64,000 nt of DNA. It comes from Ceratothoa steindachneri. Taxonomy: Eukaryota > Arthropoda > Malacostraca > Isopoda > Cymothoidae. The DNA lies in NCBI GenBank assembly GCA_963969495.1, contig OZ018333.1:14307420-14371419 (forward strand), in the 5' to 3' direction. A program made the position numbers and the translations under genes. Below, piece after piece: positions 12,701-23,899 of the stretch; position 1 is the first letter of the stretch; each line of letters opens with the position of its first letter. Under the pieces are notes generated by a model. It did no database searches. It was not told the origin of the DNA and was given only the letters and a program-made list of their open reading frames with translations.

Positions 12701-13313
12701 CTCATCCACGTTTAGGCACCCACCCCAAGCTCTTCGATCAGATCGGTAAGGACTTGTCCCCTGGGATTTATGGAGTAATCTCCCCAGAGAGGATGCCTGC
12801 CGTTCAGATCTCCAAGCAAGAGATAGGGCCTCGGCAACCGTGCCACGACGCGGCGGAAGTCCCCCGCGTCGAAGTCAGCTGACGGTGGAATGTATGCAGA
12901 AATGATAGTATACCTCCTATCCAGGTGCAGCTGCACAGCCACTGCCTGAAAGGAGGTATCTAAAGTGAAAAGAAGAACGGAGACATCATGCCGGGTGTAA
13001 ACTGCGCATCCCCCAGCCCAGCCCCCATCTCGTGGTGGTGGGGTCGCCGCAAAACCCTTATACCCCAGGAGGGCAGGCAGGGGGCACGCGCCTAGCATAG
13101 TCTCCTGCAGAAAAATAGCTAACGGGGAACGGGACGAGTGAGCCTTCGTAGCTCCTCCCAGTTGGCCCGGAGTCCACGGCAATTCCATTGAAGGAATATG
13201 CCCTCCAGGCCTAGCTCGGAGGAGATGCGGGGGCTCTCTTCGAACGCAAGACCCTCACGGGAATGGCCGTACACTTCCCCGAGGCAGAACCCCGGGCGCT
13301 GTTGGCCGGACAA
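9713..13313 (-). pseudogene. ORF2 of LINE D: endonuclease, RT, RNase H, zinc region
   Basis: Pieces in three frames give the usual I-type order. Endonuclease starts with FLQWNCRGLRANWEELRRL (13196), followed by LAIFLQETMLG, TIISAYIPPSADF, LLGDLNGRHPLWGD and DSDHFPIQI (12610). Between it and RT is a basic linker. RT shows GFRPFSLTSCVCKL, SAQYGFRKFHST, ATVFCDLEKVYDTA (motif A, 11530), [14 protein letters not shown] and ATLYVDDLSISFG (11280). RNase H includes IYSDSQSALSSL (10200), and the C-terminal zinc region reads THGHLMERS...CDDCVVPQTVQHILLECPSL (9950-9890). An endonuclease/RT product of this kind nicks target DNA and copies the RNA in the nucleus. This copy is inactive. Confidence 0.85.
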
Positions 13314-13400
13314 TGCGCTGAAGGCGCTGTCGCCTTCGAAGACTTATTTGGGGAGGTTGGGCTCGCCATGCGAGTCTTTTCCTCCCTCCGCCTCGAAAAC

Positions 13401-15331
13401 TTAGGTGGGCGTTGCCGCTTCGGAGGCGGGGGGGCCCTCTTTTCGAGGATCCACCGTCTCTAACGAACCTAGCCCACCACTAGGCGTGGGCGAAGGAGCC
13501 GAAGCTCCTTTCTTGCTGTCTTCCTTTCGGGGGGCAGCATTGCGAACAACGGAAGATGGCATGGCGACCAACTTCAGGGGTGTTGACTGCTGTGAGTCTA
13601 ACGACTCGGTGGAGGTGCGTGGCCGTTTCACCATACGAGAAACGCTCATGCTGGGAGAAGGGGGGAGGAGCCATGGTTTTAGCCGGGGCTGGGTCTGAAT
13701 CCTTTGTGCCGCCAGCTTTACCAGGGGAGCGCCCAGGTTGAGTAGAACCCGCAGAAGGGCTCCGAATGGGCGCGGAAATATTGGTGCTCGTTGGCCTGGA
13801 TGGGCCAGGAGCAGAGGGTGTTTTTCTAAGCATTGAGGCGTAAGACGTACCAGGCAGAGCCGGGCGCGCCAGGACCAAATCTTTAGCCTCGCGGAAAGAG
13901 AGACGATCCTGGGGCTAAACGGCCAGGATTTCTTTTTCAAGGAGATATGCACCACATTGCTTCGAAGAAGCTGGGTGCAGCTCTCCACAATTGACACACT
14001 TGGCCACACATGATTTGGACAATGTGTGCGGCCTTGGAGCAATTTACACAGCTTTCGGGTGACGCTGACTTTGCACATCTACATGAGCGATTTGTATGGC
14101 CGAAGCAGTGAAAGTAATAGCACCTCCGCGGTAGTGGCACGAATACCTTCACGCGTTAGCGGTACCAACTGGCACGCACCGACTCAGGGAGCTTGTTACA
14201 GTCGAACGTGAAGAAGAGTATAGGGGTTGCCGCCTCGGAAGGATCCACTGTATTCGCCAGAAGGCTCCTGTCCGAGAAACGGGTCACCTTCGACTCTCTA
14301 CCAATCACACTAGCTAAAGCTCTCCTCTGATGGATCTTGCTCTTAGCCAACACAGTGACATGAGTAGAGCGAATAACGAGGAAGCGTTTGAAGCCAGGGG
14401 CTCAAAAATGCTGGGTAATCTCTGAATGAGGGGCCCCGATGTATTCGAGGCAACCACCGCGCTCTAGCACTTTTTGTCATAGTCAGGGGCTTCGCACCCG
14501 GGGGGCAGAGGGGCTGGATGTGCCGATCTTGGTTTGGTCGCTTACTGAAATGGCAACAGACCCATCCATCCCCGCAGCCCACGTGGATGGAGAGGAGCTC
14601 AAAGTCTTCTTTTTTTTCTTTTTAGGAGAGGATTGTCGGGAATGAACCCTCTTCTTCCCTCCACTGGCAGGAGCCCCCAGGCCAGATGGACCGGCCTCAG
14701 CAATGTCTTTCTCTGAGATGGAAAAGGTTCTGGCAGTCATAGGTGCACCGGTCGGAGGAGGAGATCCCTCCCCTCCTTGTACTGCCTTAGAAACCTTAGC
14801 CGTTTGAAGAGAACCTTGCATAGGAGCGGACTCGAATTCGGTGCTTGGCACTGAGCCTGGATTCATTCCCATGGTAGGTCCTACCGTCCTAGGCTGGGTA
14901 GCCTCAAGAACCATGTCTATCTTGGGTGGGGTCTCCATTTGGCCATCCCCCCAGGACATCACAGTCCTATTGGCAGCAGTGTCATTAATATTGTCTTGGG
15001 AGGCACAGGTCTTGACCCCTGCTAGGTTTAGTATTCTAGCCAGCAGGTCTTTTGAGGGAAGCGACCGAAGGGGCCTGCCTTCCCTCTCCCCCCAATGTGG
15101 GTTTGCCCTACCGAGCCGCTTCAATGGGGAGCAGTCGGCTATGGGTTGCCTGCTGGCTTTCTTGGCAGTCCTCTTGAAAAGTAAAGGGGGGACTGCTGCT
15201 GAAAAGATATAGGTGCCTTCGAGTGCCTCCAGACAAAGGGGTGAGGGGGAGTCCGCTACACTTATACATGAAGGAGATGAGTAAGCCTCCTCTCCAGTTA
15301 GAGAAATTTGTATGGTCGCCTGCGAGAGCAC
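13401..15331 (-). pseudogene. ORF1 of LINE D: gag-like nucleic-acid-binding protein
   Basis: The first 282 residues from 15331 are open. They are rich in Pro, Ser and Ala with a lysine run (SPKKKKKKTLSSS), consistent with a nuclear or RNA-binding tail. A short broken segment (14353-14156, ending FDCNKLPESVRASWYR) matches the globular part seen in copies F and G. It is followed by a CCHC knuckle, CYYFHCFGHTNRSC (C-x2-C-x4-H-x4-C, 14130), and a second cysteine pair CVNC. The remaining Ser/Pro-rich spacer (14078-13401) leads to ORF2. I-type ORF1 proteins coat the element RNA. Two or more frameshifts break this copy. The spacer here is several hundred bases longer than in copy F. Confidence 0.75.
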
Positions 15332-15895
15332 AGGGAGTGGGGGGGAACCTGCATTTCTCTGTGAAGCTGCCCGAAGGTGGCTCCAATGATTGTGAGGAGG
15401 AAAGGAGAAGGTTTTTTTTTCAAATTGGCATCATTGGGCATGGTGACCCTAATTTTCTCACGGGATGCGCACGCTCATCACCCCTAGCAGTAGCCCGCCC
15501 AGCAAGAGGTGTGTATAGGCCTGGCAGAGCCAGGTGACGCCATTCAATACCACCCCTCCCGCCTGGTGGCCTGGCAGTCCATCAGCATGGCGGCTCCACC
15601 TTGGATGCGGCGTAAAATTGATAGAGTGTGAAGAGAGAAGGAAAAGGGATGTGAGGAAGGTATGGGTGGGGATGAAGCAGATTGTTAAAAAAACACCATC
15701 CCAAACCGGAGCTCAGGGGTTAGGGAACATTGTCCCCTTCCCCCTCAGCCCTATTCTGGGATAGTTGGCTGAGAAGAAGGTCAGCATCTACCCTGAGAAA
15801 ATAGAGACCAGACAGAGAAAGTTGTGGGAGAGGTTGTAGGAGAAGTGAGGAAGTAGGGGAGAAATACAGGCTGTCTGAAAGAAGGAGAAGAAGCT

Positions 15896-15970
15896 AAGCT
15901 GGGGTCGGATGGGGCGCTGAGTTCCATCAGCATGGCCGCAAGGAAGGCAAATCACTGCACCCCTTACAGG
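15896..15970 (-). repeat. 5'-terminal LINE block of LINE D
   Basis: Begins AAGCTGGGGTCGGATGG and ends CCCCTTACAGG, followed by unrelated sequence with a TATA-like box. Same position relative to the ORFs as in F and G. Confidence 0.8.
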
Positions 15971-15978
15971 GCCTTTCC

Positions 15979-15987
15979 TATAAAAAG
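15979..15987 (+). promoter_or_regulatory. TATA-like box upstream of the transposase-like gene
   Basis: TATAAAAAG lies about 155 bases upstream of the ATG at 16138. Its position before the first exon fits an RNA polymerase II core promoter, but no initiator was identified and the match could be chance in AT-rich DNA. Confidence 0.3.
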
Positions 15988-16084
15988 TGCTTCGTCCAAA
16001 ATCTTAGCGAAATCAAACCATGTTAACAGGTCCCACACTTTTGTGTTTTCTGTGGTGTCCGAAGCGAGCAAGGGGTGTTTCATG

Positions 16085-16134
16085 GTGAGGGTATTAATTT
16101 TCCCTTCTGAATGACATGTTGACTTTTTTTTCAG
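16085..16134 (+). other. candidate 50-bp intron in the transposase-like gene
   Basis: GTGAGGGT at 16085 is a good donor and GACTTTTTTTTCAG ending at 16134 is a good acceptor with a strong pyrimidine tract. Removing the 50 bases joins an upstream open frame (ending GCFM) in phase 0 to IMSSTRNKNLLWLLEKS. A short intron of this form supports a real eukaryotic gene rather than a random frame. Confidence 0.5.
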
Positions 16135-18271
16135 ATTATGTCTTCCACACGAAACAAGAACCTTCTCTGGCTCCTGGAGAAGTCACTGAATCCAGGTTTC
16201 TTGGGAACCCGCCTGCTCTCGCGGGAAGATGTCCTCCTGATCTTCCTCCACTACAATCGGGTGTAGAGGGATTTCTCCCCGGAGGCAGCCAAGAGCACCT
16301 CTCTCAAGCTCCACAAAGTTTGGGAGAAAGCAAACCTCACTGTCAAGGTGGAGCATGTGATCCATTGTAACATCAGGAACCTTCACAATGAGTATGTGAG
16401 CCTCAAGAAAGAAGCCAAGCAGGAGACACCTGCCGCCGTGACAAAGAGGGAGGTTTGGAAGGGCGACCTACAGGATGTCTTTGATATCGCAAGTGGTAAA
16501 ATCGCAGAGGCCAACATCCCAGAAGAAGATTTGGCCTTTCTGGAACTGCAGAGGGAGGACAGACAGTTCTGTTCAATGGGGAGTGTTGATAAACTCCATG
16601 CATCCGCTGTTGCCAAGAAGGTTGACGAAATGAAGAAGGGGGAGATGAGGAAGAAGAAGCAAGAGGCTGAAGTGGAGTTGTTGAAGAAGGTTGCCCCGGA
16701 AGACACTTCCGATTCATCCTCTTCCTTTGGATCTTCTCTGCAGGCAAAAAGCCTGCAGAGGAGGAAGTCATCCAATAACCCAATGACACCAGCCCTGACC
16801 ACGACGTGGGACCTGGAAAACCGTTTATATTGTCAAGTTGCTGCAGCAAGCTTGGGGCAGGATGTCTTCGAGATCTCCTCCTCTGCCTCCATGGTGCATT
16901 GGATGAGGAGAAAGAACTGAGAAACTGAAGCAAAGCACATGGAGAAGTCTTCCATGATCCATCTCCCCTTGTTCTTCACTGGAATGGCAAACTGATTCAT
17001 AGTGCTGCCACATCTTGGATCTTAGACAAGAGGGTCACTGTTGTGCTTACTGGGACCAACTTCAAGGAGCTTCTTGGAGTACCTATCGCCATTGATGGGA
17101 CTGGGAAAGAAGTAGCGGCTACTGTCCTTTGGCTGCTCAAAATGTATCAGATTGCTGACAATATCATCGCTCTCTCCTTTGATACAACTGCGTCCAACAG
17201 TGGCATGATTAGCGGAGCCTGCACCAGTCCCTTGGAAAACCTCTTATTTGGCTGGCATGCCGGCATCACATTCACAAGGAGGTACTGAAGGACACCTATG
17301 AACTCCTCTTCGGCCCTCCCCCACGTCCAGAGATTCCCTTGTTCAAGCAATTCCAAGAAAGATGGGACTTCTTGGACAATGACGAAGAACCCCTGAATGA
17401 GTCAAGCAAATCACAGAGGCTGAAGATGATAGACTTCTTCAGGGAAGTCATCCGTGGCAGAGCCCACCCAAGGGAGGACTATCTCCAACTCCTTCAGCTC
17501 TCTCTCGTCTACCTGGGAGGATGGAGTAGGGATCTGCCTCGATTCAGGGGGCCTGGAGCCTACCATCAGGCAAGATGGATGGCAAAGGCTATTTACATGC
17601 TCAAGATTGCCCTGTTTTCGCAACAACTGTAGCTGACGAGGTTGACAAAATGTGGAGTCTGATGATTGGCCCCGTTTCATCAGTCTCATTTACGTCAGAT
17701 TCTGGCATGAAGCAGCTGTCCCGAACTGTGCACCGAAGAATGACCTAGAGTTCTTGGCGACTCTCCAAGTGTTTGTGGATAAAGAACTCGGGTCAAGAGC
17801 AGAGAAGGCCCTCCGAAGGCACCTCTGGTACCTCTTGGAGCAAGGAGCGGCCCAAGTGTTCTTTGATGAATGATGTCTCCTGATGACCAGGCAGCCATGG
17901 TCAATAACCTAAGCCATCCAGCAACTTCGAAAGCAATCAAGAGACTTGAAAAGAACTTCACTCGCCCTGACGGTCTTCCCGAATTAGTAACAAGGTGAAC
18001 TTTAGAAGCCATTGGGGTCTTCGCTGGGAGGATGGTTACTACCCAGAACGTGGAACATGTTCTGCAAGATCAACGAACTCGAGCCACCATCCGAGGCCTG
18101 CATGTCGCCAATGATGCACCAGAGACAGGAGTGGCACTGATCCAAAGACTCCAAGCCCAAACCAAAGATGAGCAACAGAAGCAGTTCCTCCTCAAAGTTG
18201 TTCATCATGACTGCAAGACTGTCAAGAGAACAAAGTCTGGAGTGGTCACTAAGTTCCCTCCTGCTTCTTGA
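16135..18271 (+). pseudogene. transposase-like protein (HWNGK / FDTT / ACRHH type), broken
   Basis: From ATG 16138 the frame stops once at 16264, reopens through 16920, and then shifts several times. The N-terminal third is charged with a coiled-coil-like segment (KVDEMKKGEMRKKKQEAEVELLKKV). The central part contains LHWNGKLIHSAA (16983), then TNFKELLGVPIAIDGTGKE, then ALSFDTTASNSG (17170) and LACRHH after a frameshift (17255), then FGPPPRPEIPLFKQFQ. The acidic and histidine residues in HWxGK, FDTTA and ACRHH are what one expects of a DDE/RNase H-fold core; the first Asp (HWDGK expected) is Asn here. I recall similar proteins scattered in insects and cnidarians but cannot name the superfamily. 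At least four lesions make it inactive. Confidence 0.55.
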
Positions 18272-18540
18272 GCCCCATCCCCCAACGACTTGATTGCCCT
18301 GCTCTACTTACAGAATTGTTCTGCATTTCTGCTGTCCCCTTGAAACTTTTCACAATTTTGTTTGGTAATTTTTAGTTGAATACCGTTCACTTGAAAAGTG
18401 GAATCTTGTCAATCTGTGCGACCAGTAAATATTGACAAATCAAACCGAATTTTTGCATAACGTATTTATGGGTCATAAGAAAAAGGGGAACCCATGCTGA
18501 CAATTTTCAACACATTTTATTTTTTTACCCCCGGGAATGA

Positions 18541-19238
18541 AAAACACTAATATTTATGGATATATGTATATGTGCTGCTGCCACATTCCCAGTTCAGGAG
18601 TTATCGCAAGTTCTTCCCTTGTGGTAAAGGACCCATTATTTACTCCTTTCATTCAAACATTAAGCTATCCATGCCATAGTTGCATGTAATACAAAGCTAG
18701 ATTGATAACCAGTGTAACAGTGTTCAAGAAGAGATAATAATCATAAGATTGTACTATATGTTTAACTGTCTTGGTAGCGTTATGCTTAAGGTGCGCTATG
18801 TGCTGTACCCTATGAGGTTTCCCAGCTTTGACCCCCAGACTATCACATGCAAACTCTAATTTGATGTAATCAATTTCTTTCTATGGTGTGTTGAAGTTAA
18901 AAAATAATAGTAGATAATATTGTATTATATTCCAAATCACAATATAACTTGAGAATAAAAAGATGATAATTGGTATAAATATAAACATTAATTCATTTGG
19001 ATGTTTCAATAAAACAAATTATTCAATCTTCCATAACCTATTTAAGGAGATTATTATGAGCATGACTGTACACTGTCACTATTTTCTCTAGGTTGAAAAT
19101 AGATAACATGATGTAATTTACCATTTTATATTATTGGCCTTGGCAAGTGTCATAAAATTTACCTCACATTTCTGTGTTTTCATTGGAAAAAAATTTATTA
19201 TTAAACTTTATATTACAAATTAAAATGCGAAAAATTAC
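18541..19238. other. AT-rich intron sequence, nothing recognised
   Basis: About 700 bases between the transposase relic and the acidic exon. Low-complexity AT-rich DNA with no open frame, repeat signature or RNA gene that I can support. Confidence 0.5.
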
Positions 19239-19400
19239 CTTTTCATGAAGGCAGTTTTGTACCACTGATTCAGAAGTGGCATTTGCTGAGTTTTCCTCTT
19301 TGGGATCGAGTCTCTCTTCCTCTTGATCAGGAAGAAGACTTTCATCTCCCAGATCTTCTTCCTTAATCTCTTCTTTCATTAAAATATCTCCAAACATTTT
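19239..19400 (-). CDS. acidic exon of the zinc-finger gene (54 codons)
   Basis: Acceptor TTTGTATTTAG ends at 19401 and donor GTAATTTT starts at 19238, bounding 162 bases in phase 0 on both sides. The peptide begins KMFGDILMKEEIKEEDLGDE and ends VVQNCLHEK. It is dense in Glu and Asp, with the KEEIKEE motif typical of spacer exons upstream of finger arrays in arthropod zinc-finger genes (family knowledge). No fold is predicted; such segments may be sumoylation or protein-contact regions, but that is inference. It would join directly to the finger exon at 4962. Confidence 0.7.
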
Positions 19401-20470
19401 CTAAATACAAATATATTCAAATGTAAGATCCTGTAGAATATTTGATTAATAAATGATTTAAACTCAATAAATGAGAGACAATCAAGACCAAAAGAATTAC
19501 CACGTTAAACCTTTACATTCCAAGCAAGTAGTGGTAGGGGTCGACAAATCTTCCACATCTTTTAATTTTACAAATTTATTATGAAAAATATTTCTAACAA
19601 ACTTCGATACGTCCTTTTTCTGCAACATTTTAACAATTTATTCCATACAATGGTTAAGAATTTTGACCATACAGGATATATACCTATCATGGACTCTATA
19701 ACACTTTCCTCATGATTCATACTATGAGAAGAGAGATAAAACCTCCCTTTTAGCCTCCCCTTCTGACAATCTGTACTTTTGATATACCAAAAGTACATCG
19801 TCCTTCCTCTAATTAATTCCTGTCCTTTCCAGACAAAGCAAGTGCAGGCTCTGTGTGGGAGAGATAACCTAGGGGGTATTCCCTTAATGCAGAGCCAGGC
19901 ATATAAGGAGCGAGATGAGGTATAGAAACACACACACAGCAAGCGCAAGTCTACCCCATTCAGTAATGAATTTCTATGACTCCTAATCCCACCACCCATC
20001 CTTTTCATTTATTATCTCTTCAAAGGAACTCTAAGCCAGTTAATAAGCCTCACTTTGTTTAAGCTATCCTCTTCAAAGCAGCATCTAATCGTGAAAGTAT
20101 CGGTAATTCCCAAATGAATTCTGAGCCTGATTCTGAGCCTAGTTCAAAAGTGATCTGCATAAATACATAACTTTAATCTAACTCTTTTGTAAGTTGCTTA
20201 GTATATTTTGTATAAACTTTTGACTCATTATTAATACCACTAAAGTTTCCTTAATTTAATTTGTTTGACTGTTTCGACTCCTAAGTGCAATCCTGATAGG
20301 ACATTATTTCCTATACAATTAAAGCCTAATAAATCTCACAAGCCTGAGTCTGCCAAATTTCACCTCACCAAAATCATGCACAGCTTTTTCAATATTATAG
20401 GGTGGTGTCAGATCATGAAGTTGTACATATGCAACATAATTATTCATCAAATCTTCTGTTCCAGGTCTCC
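19401..20470. other. AT-rich intron sequence, nothing recognised
   Basis: No coding similarity noticed. A 146-residue minus-strand open frame at 20008-19568 has no recognisable domain and unremarkable composition, so it is treated as chance. Confidence 0.45.
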
Positions 20471-21508
20471 ATTCATATATGCAGTTCTGTTTTAGATGAG
20501 CCTCTTCAAACTTTATCTATTAGACAAAATTTCTCTTCTATTCTCCTCAATCTTGGGTCAGCTTCAAAGGAACCCATCCTCCTCAGCTTCAGTTATCCTT
20601 TTCTAAGTCTTTCAAATAGTTTCATTTCCTGCACCATGTGTACAAAATAACAATTCTCTTTCCTCTTCACATGCTCATACCATCTGAATGCTACTTGTAC
20701 TTTAGCTAACATTTCTTTCTAACTTTTATGTGTTTATTTTCAATCATATTCTTCTTCTGAGCACATATCTTCCACATACAACTTTCTTCAATAGTAAGGT
20801 TTTAAGGCTAAACACCATCTCAGATGTCAGTGGAGATACGTTACATTACCTTTCAACATTATTGTAATCTTCCTATCACAAAGAACATCTGATACACAAC
20901 ATAACATAATCCAATGGATGGCATATGCTCACAAGGGACGTTCAGAGGTCATCTGAGTCAACATACCCCCATAAACTGCATCTACAAATTGTGGCTGAAC
21001 TGTTTAGAAAAGGCATTGCCATCATGACTTGTCAAAAAACAATCATGCAATAAATATATCAATAATAGACTGACAAATTGAGATACATCACACCCATTCT
21101 TCTATCCTGTGATTTGCTTCTCAATCAGCATAGAAGTTTGTAAGAATCTGTACTCCCAGATATTCAAAGGAATTAGCCGTCACATACTTATTCCTAAAGC
21201 TGATTCCTTGCCTGTGTCTTCCATCTGCTCATTTGCATTCATCCACTTCCCACCACCTGCCTCCATCTCTCTACTTCTTCACTACCTCATCTTTTGGTTC
21301 CCCACACTACACAATATCAGAATAAACCACAGGGTTTCCTCCCTTATCTTTGCTGTAACATTATCCATTCCCAGAGTAAGAGAAATGGATTCAAGGCTAA
21401 GCCTTTATACAATCCTACTTTCACAGTAAAGACCTCCCCCAATGCTGGAGCTTGCTTCCTGATTGTTGCTATCTTCCCATTTTATCGTTGTTGTGTTTTC
21501 ATATTCTT

Positions 21509-21610
21509 ATTTTAAAGTAGCCTAGTGCTAGGCTGTCGTGATTGCGGCGACTTATGCCCAAGTGGACAGTTGCCAGATAAGCTCCTAAAATAATTTTTTT
21601 TAAAAATCAC
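21509..21610 (+). mobile_element. solo 3' end of the I-type LINE family
   Basis: About 100 bases on the plus strand match the 3' termini of copies D, F, G and L: a small inverted repeat AGCCTAG-CTAGGCT, the 29-nt hairpin at 21546-21574 and an AT-rich tail. It is a severely 5'-truncated insertion, the only copy of this family in the window on the plus strand. Confidence 0.75.
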
Positions 21611-22204
21611 AGTAAATTGTTCTGATAGTCCCACAGGCCACCTTTGTGTATTCCTTCTATCTTTAGAACACCTTTCCAGGATAACTTTTTCTCCTAGCAA
21701 TCTCTCCAAACTTTGTTGTGGAATCTTACTATACACCTTTACAGATAAATAAAAACACTATAACAAATCTCATTCCTTTGTTCTATCTCTCAACCTAGTG
21801 ACTATCCCAATTACAATTCTAGCATGTCCTTGTGTTATTTTTTTTTCTTCATCTCAACTCACCTGTGCTCATGCTAATCCCCACCTTTTATTTCAGGTTT
21901 TGGTGAAAAATGGGACAAAGGTGCACGGAAGTAGTGCTGGATCCCTATCTTTTGCCAAAGAGTAATTCCTCACCCCCAGGACAAATATTATAATAGGATT
22001 ATAAGTGAAGTGAGAAAAATACAAGACTACTAGTGCGCAAAAAAAAGAAGTGGAGCTGGAACACAAAGTCAGGTATGTGTATGTATGCATGAGAAATTCC
22101 TCTGTGTGTGTGTATATGAGCTAGGGAGGGAGGAAAGTAACACCCCTGATGAAGCAAACAGGGGGTAATCCCCCCCCCTTTCATCTCTTAAGGTCCCGCT
22201 AGTC

Positions 22205-22420
22205 TCATCTTAGGTGAAGAAAAATAAAGAGTTGGGAGGTGTGGAGCTGTAGCCCATCAGTGTGGGGCACAATTCGGAGATCCCAGCCATCTATCTCCCT
22301 GGTTTTCCCTACGAAAGACCATGAGGCTATGTACTTTTCGCCCATTCCACACTCCACAAGAGTGAGGTTACCGCCCTGTAAGACGCCAACAAAAGTGCCA
22401 TGGGTGAACTTAGTAACCAC
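22205..22420 (-). CDS. orphan open frame of unknown origin
   Basis: A 71-residue open frame reading FVGVLQGGNLTLVECGMGEK then YIASWSFVGKTREIDGWDL and RIVPHTDGLQLHT. Its composition is balanced and less AT-biased than the flanks, which suggests former coding sequence, perhaps a captured exon or part of a transposon protein. A CAG acceptor-like site (GGCGTCTTACAG) falls inside it. I do not recognise it. It could be chance. Confidence 0.25.
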   Translation of the reverse strand: MVTKFTHGTFVGVLQGGNLTLVECGMGEKYIASWSFVGKTREIDGWDLRIVPHTDGLQLHTSQLFIFLHLR

Positions 22421-22596
22421 TAGTAAAGAGCCTATTAAATTAAGTTGTTTTTAGGGGGGTGACCAATTGATCATTGGAAGAGTAAGAACACCCAATTGGT
22501 ACTTTGTATAAAGCAAGTATTTTGGTGGCATCTATATATATATATATTTAAAGAAATGGTCCTTTCAATTTAGTATCAATATATATTAGTGTACAT

Positions 22597-23078
22597 CAGT
22601 GATGAAACTATGAATTTGGGGGCCCAGTGGGATTATCTCCTTTAGGGGTCCCCAACATAGGAATGTTTGATATCAAGAATGATATGAAAACAACTACTCA
22701 TGCAATATTTTAGTGGACTATTTAAGTAAGACACATTAATAGGGAATACTTATGTAGGATTAATAAATAAACTATACGATGTGAAACCGAGATATTACAT
22801 AGTGAATAAATAGACTCGTCAAAATTCATATAGATACATTCCATCAGTCTGATATAGCAACAATAGAGGTAAATATTAAGTAACTTCTTATACTTTGCTT
22901 GACTAATGCTTAAGCTAATATTTGTGTATATTTTATGGGCCATTATATTTAACCATTTTATTAGTTGTTTTTGTCATTAAAAAAATGGACGGAACACTCA
23001 TTTGGTGACTCTCTCCAATGGGGACCCAGGGTAACTTTTAAATTTTGCCCCCTTGGCCCCATCCTAGTTATGCCACTG
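22597..23078. mobile_element. non-autonomous hAT-type element, 482 bp
   Basis: The ends are CAGTGATGAAACTATGAATT on the left and, read on the opposite strand, CAGTGGCATAACTAGGATGG on the right: imperfect terminal inverted repeats of the CAGTGG...TAACTAGGA kind common in hAT elements. An exact 8-bp target duplication GTGTACAT flanks it (22589-22596 and 23079-23086), the length expected for hAT. There is no transposase frame inside, so it would have moved in trans. Confidence 0.8.
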
Positions 23079-23899
23079 GTGTACATTGGATGTGTTATTG
23101 TATCATACTTATTTTTGCTGATATTTACTCTGTGTTTTTCATATATTGCTCTGGCTAGAAATTGTATATTGTGTATATTTACTCATAGATTATAGGATTG
23201 GGTTGTGGCTATATATATATAAATATATTTTAATAAAAAACAAACAAACAAGAAGTATCTGCGTTTCCTTGAGCCTACTTCCAATCTGGCAGGCATCTCA
23301 CAAGGAAATGAGCTGACCTTTGTGGCAGAAGATTACTGGGACTGTCTGCTAGATCCTTTCTTACCATTAATGCCAAGCTACTCAATAATCCAGGCCCAGA
23401 ACTTCAAGGCGTCTGACAATCTTATTACCCACAATTTGAAGAAATCCTACAAATCACCCTATTATATACTCATCCTACAATATTCACTCACTCACTATTC
23501 TTTTGGTACACTTTATGGCTCATAAAGTTTCCCCATCAATGTCCATTCTTTTAATGCTTTCTATGCCTCACTTGGTGTCTCATCTAGTCCTGTTGCCTTG
23601 CCATGTGTCATTCTGTCCTCCATTTGATTTCTATTAACCCCATTCCTCTCATTGTTTTGTTTCGTTCATTCAATACAGAATCAACTATCTCTTCTCAATG
23701 TGTTTTCTTCATTTTGTATTTGGTGGAATTCTCTAAATCTACTTTTAGACATTTATCCTTATTTAACACTATTCCATGAATTTTCTATGGCTGAAAGACT
23801 TTTTAACCTTATTCTTGGTTAAAACAAGATCATTACACTTTTTCTTTGTGTAGTTTTGCAGCTATATTCTAATACTAACACCTTACAGGATATGTACCG

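Larger units (their letters stand above)
9477..15970 (-). mobile_element. LINE D: nearly full-length I-type element, about 6.5 kb
   Basis: Minus-strand element with all parts in order: 5' block (15896-15970), 5' UTR, ORF1 (15331 to about 13400), ORF2 (about 13313 to 9713), a 3' UTR, the 29-nt hairpin at 9506-9534 and an A-rich tail (T-run at 9477-9489 on the plus strand). It aligns along its length with copies F and G. Frameshifts and stops break both ORFs. I could not find a convincing target duplication at its two ends, so one boundary may have been lost or recombined. A dispensable partial copy of the same family, C, lies directly downstream. Confidence 0.85.
15971..18540 (+). mobile_element. 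decayed DNA transposon of a family I cannot name
   Basis: Plus-strand relic of a transposase-like gene with its own TATA-like box (15979-15987) and a candidate 50-bp intron. Its 5' end abuts the 5' end of LINE D, so its left terminus is probably lost. No terminal inverted repeat could be matched. The right limit is a guess, set where similarity to coding sequence ends plus a short 3' UTR. See the separate entry for the protein. Confidence 0.5.

Noticed and set aside
9477..15970. Target duplication for LINE D
   Set aside because: Flanks (ending AAAACGGA on the left, starting GCCTTTCC on the right) do not match over any useful length.
16383..16933. Two overlapping minus-strand frames of 139 and 176 residues
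   Set aside because: They are opposite the plus-strand transposase-like frame, which has the coherent charged coil and downstream catalytic motifs.
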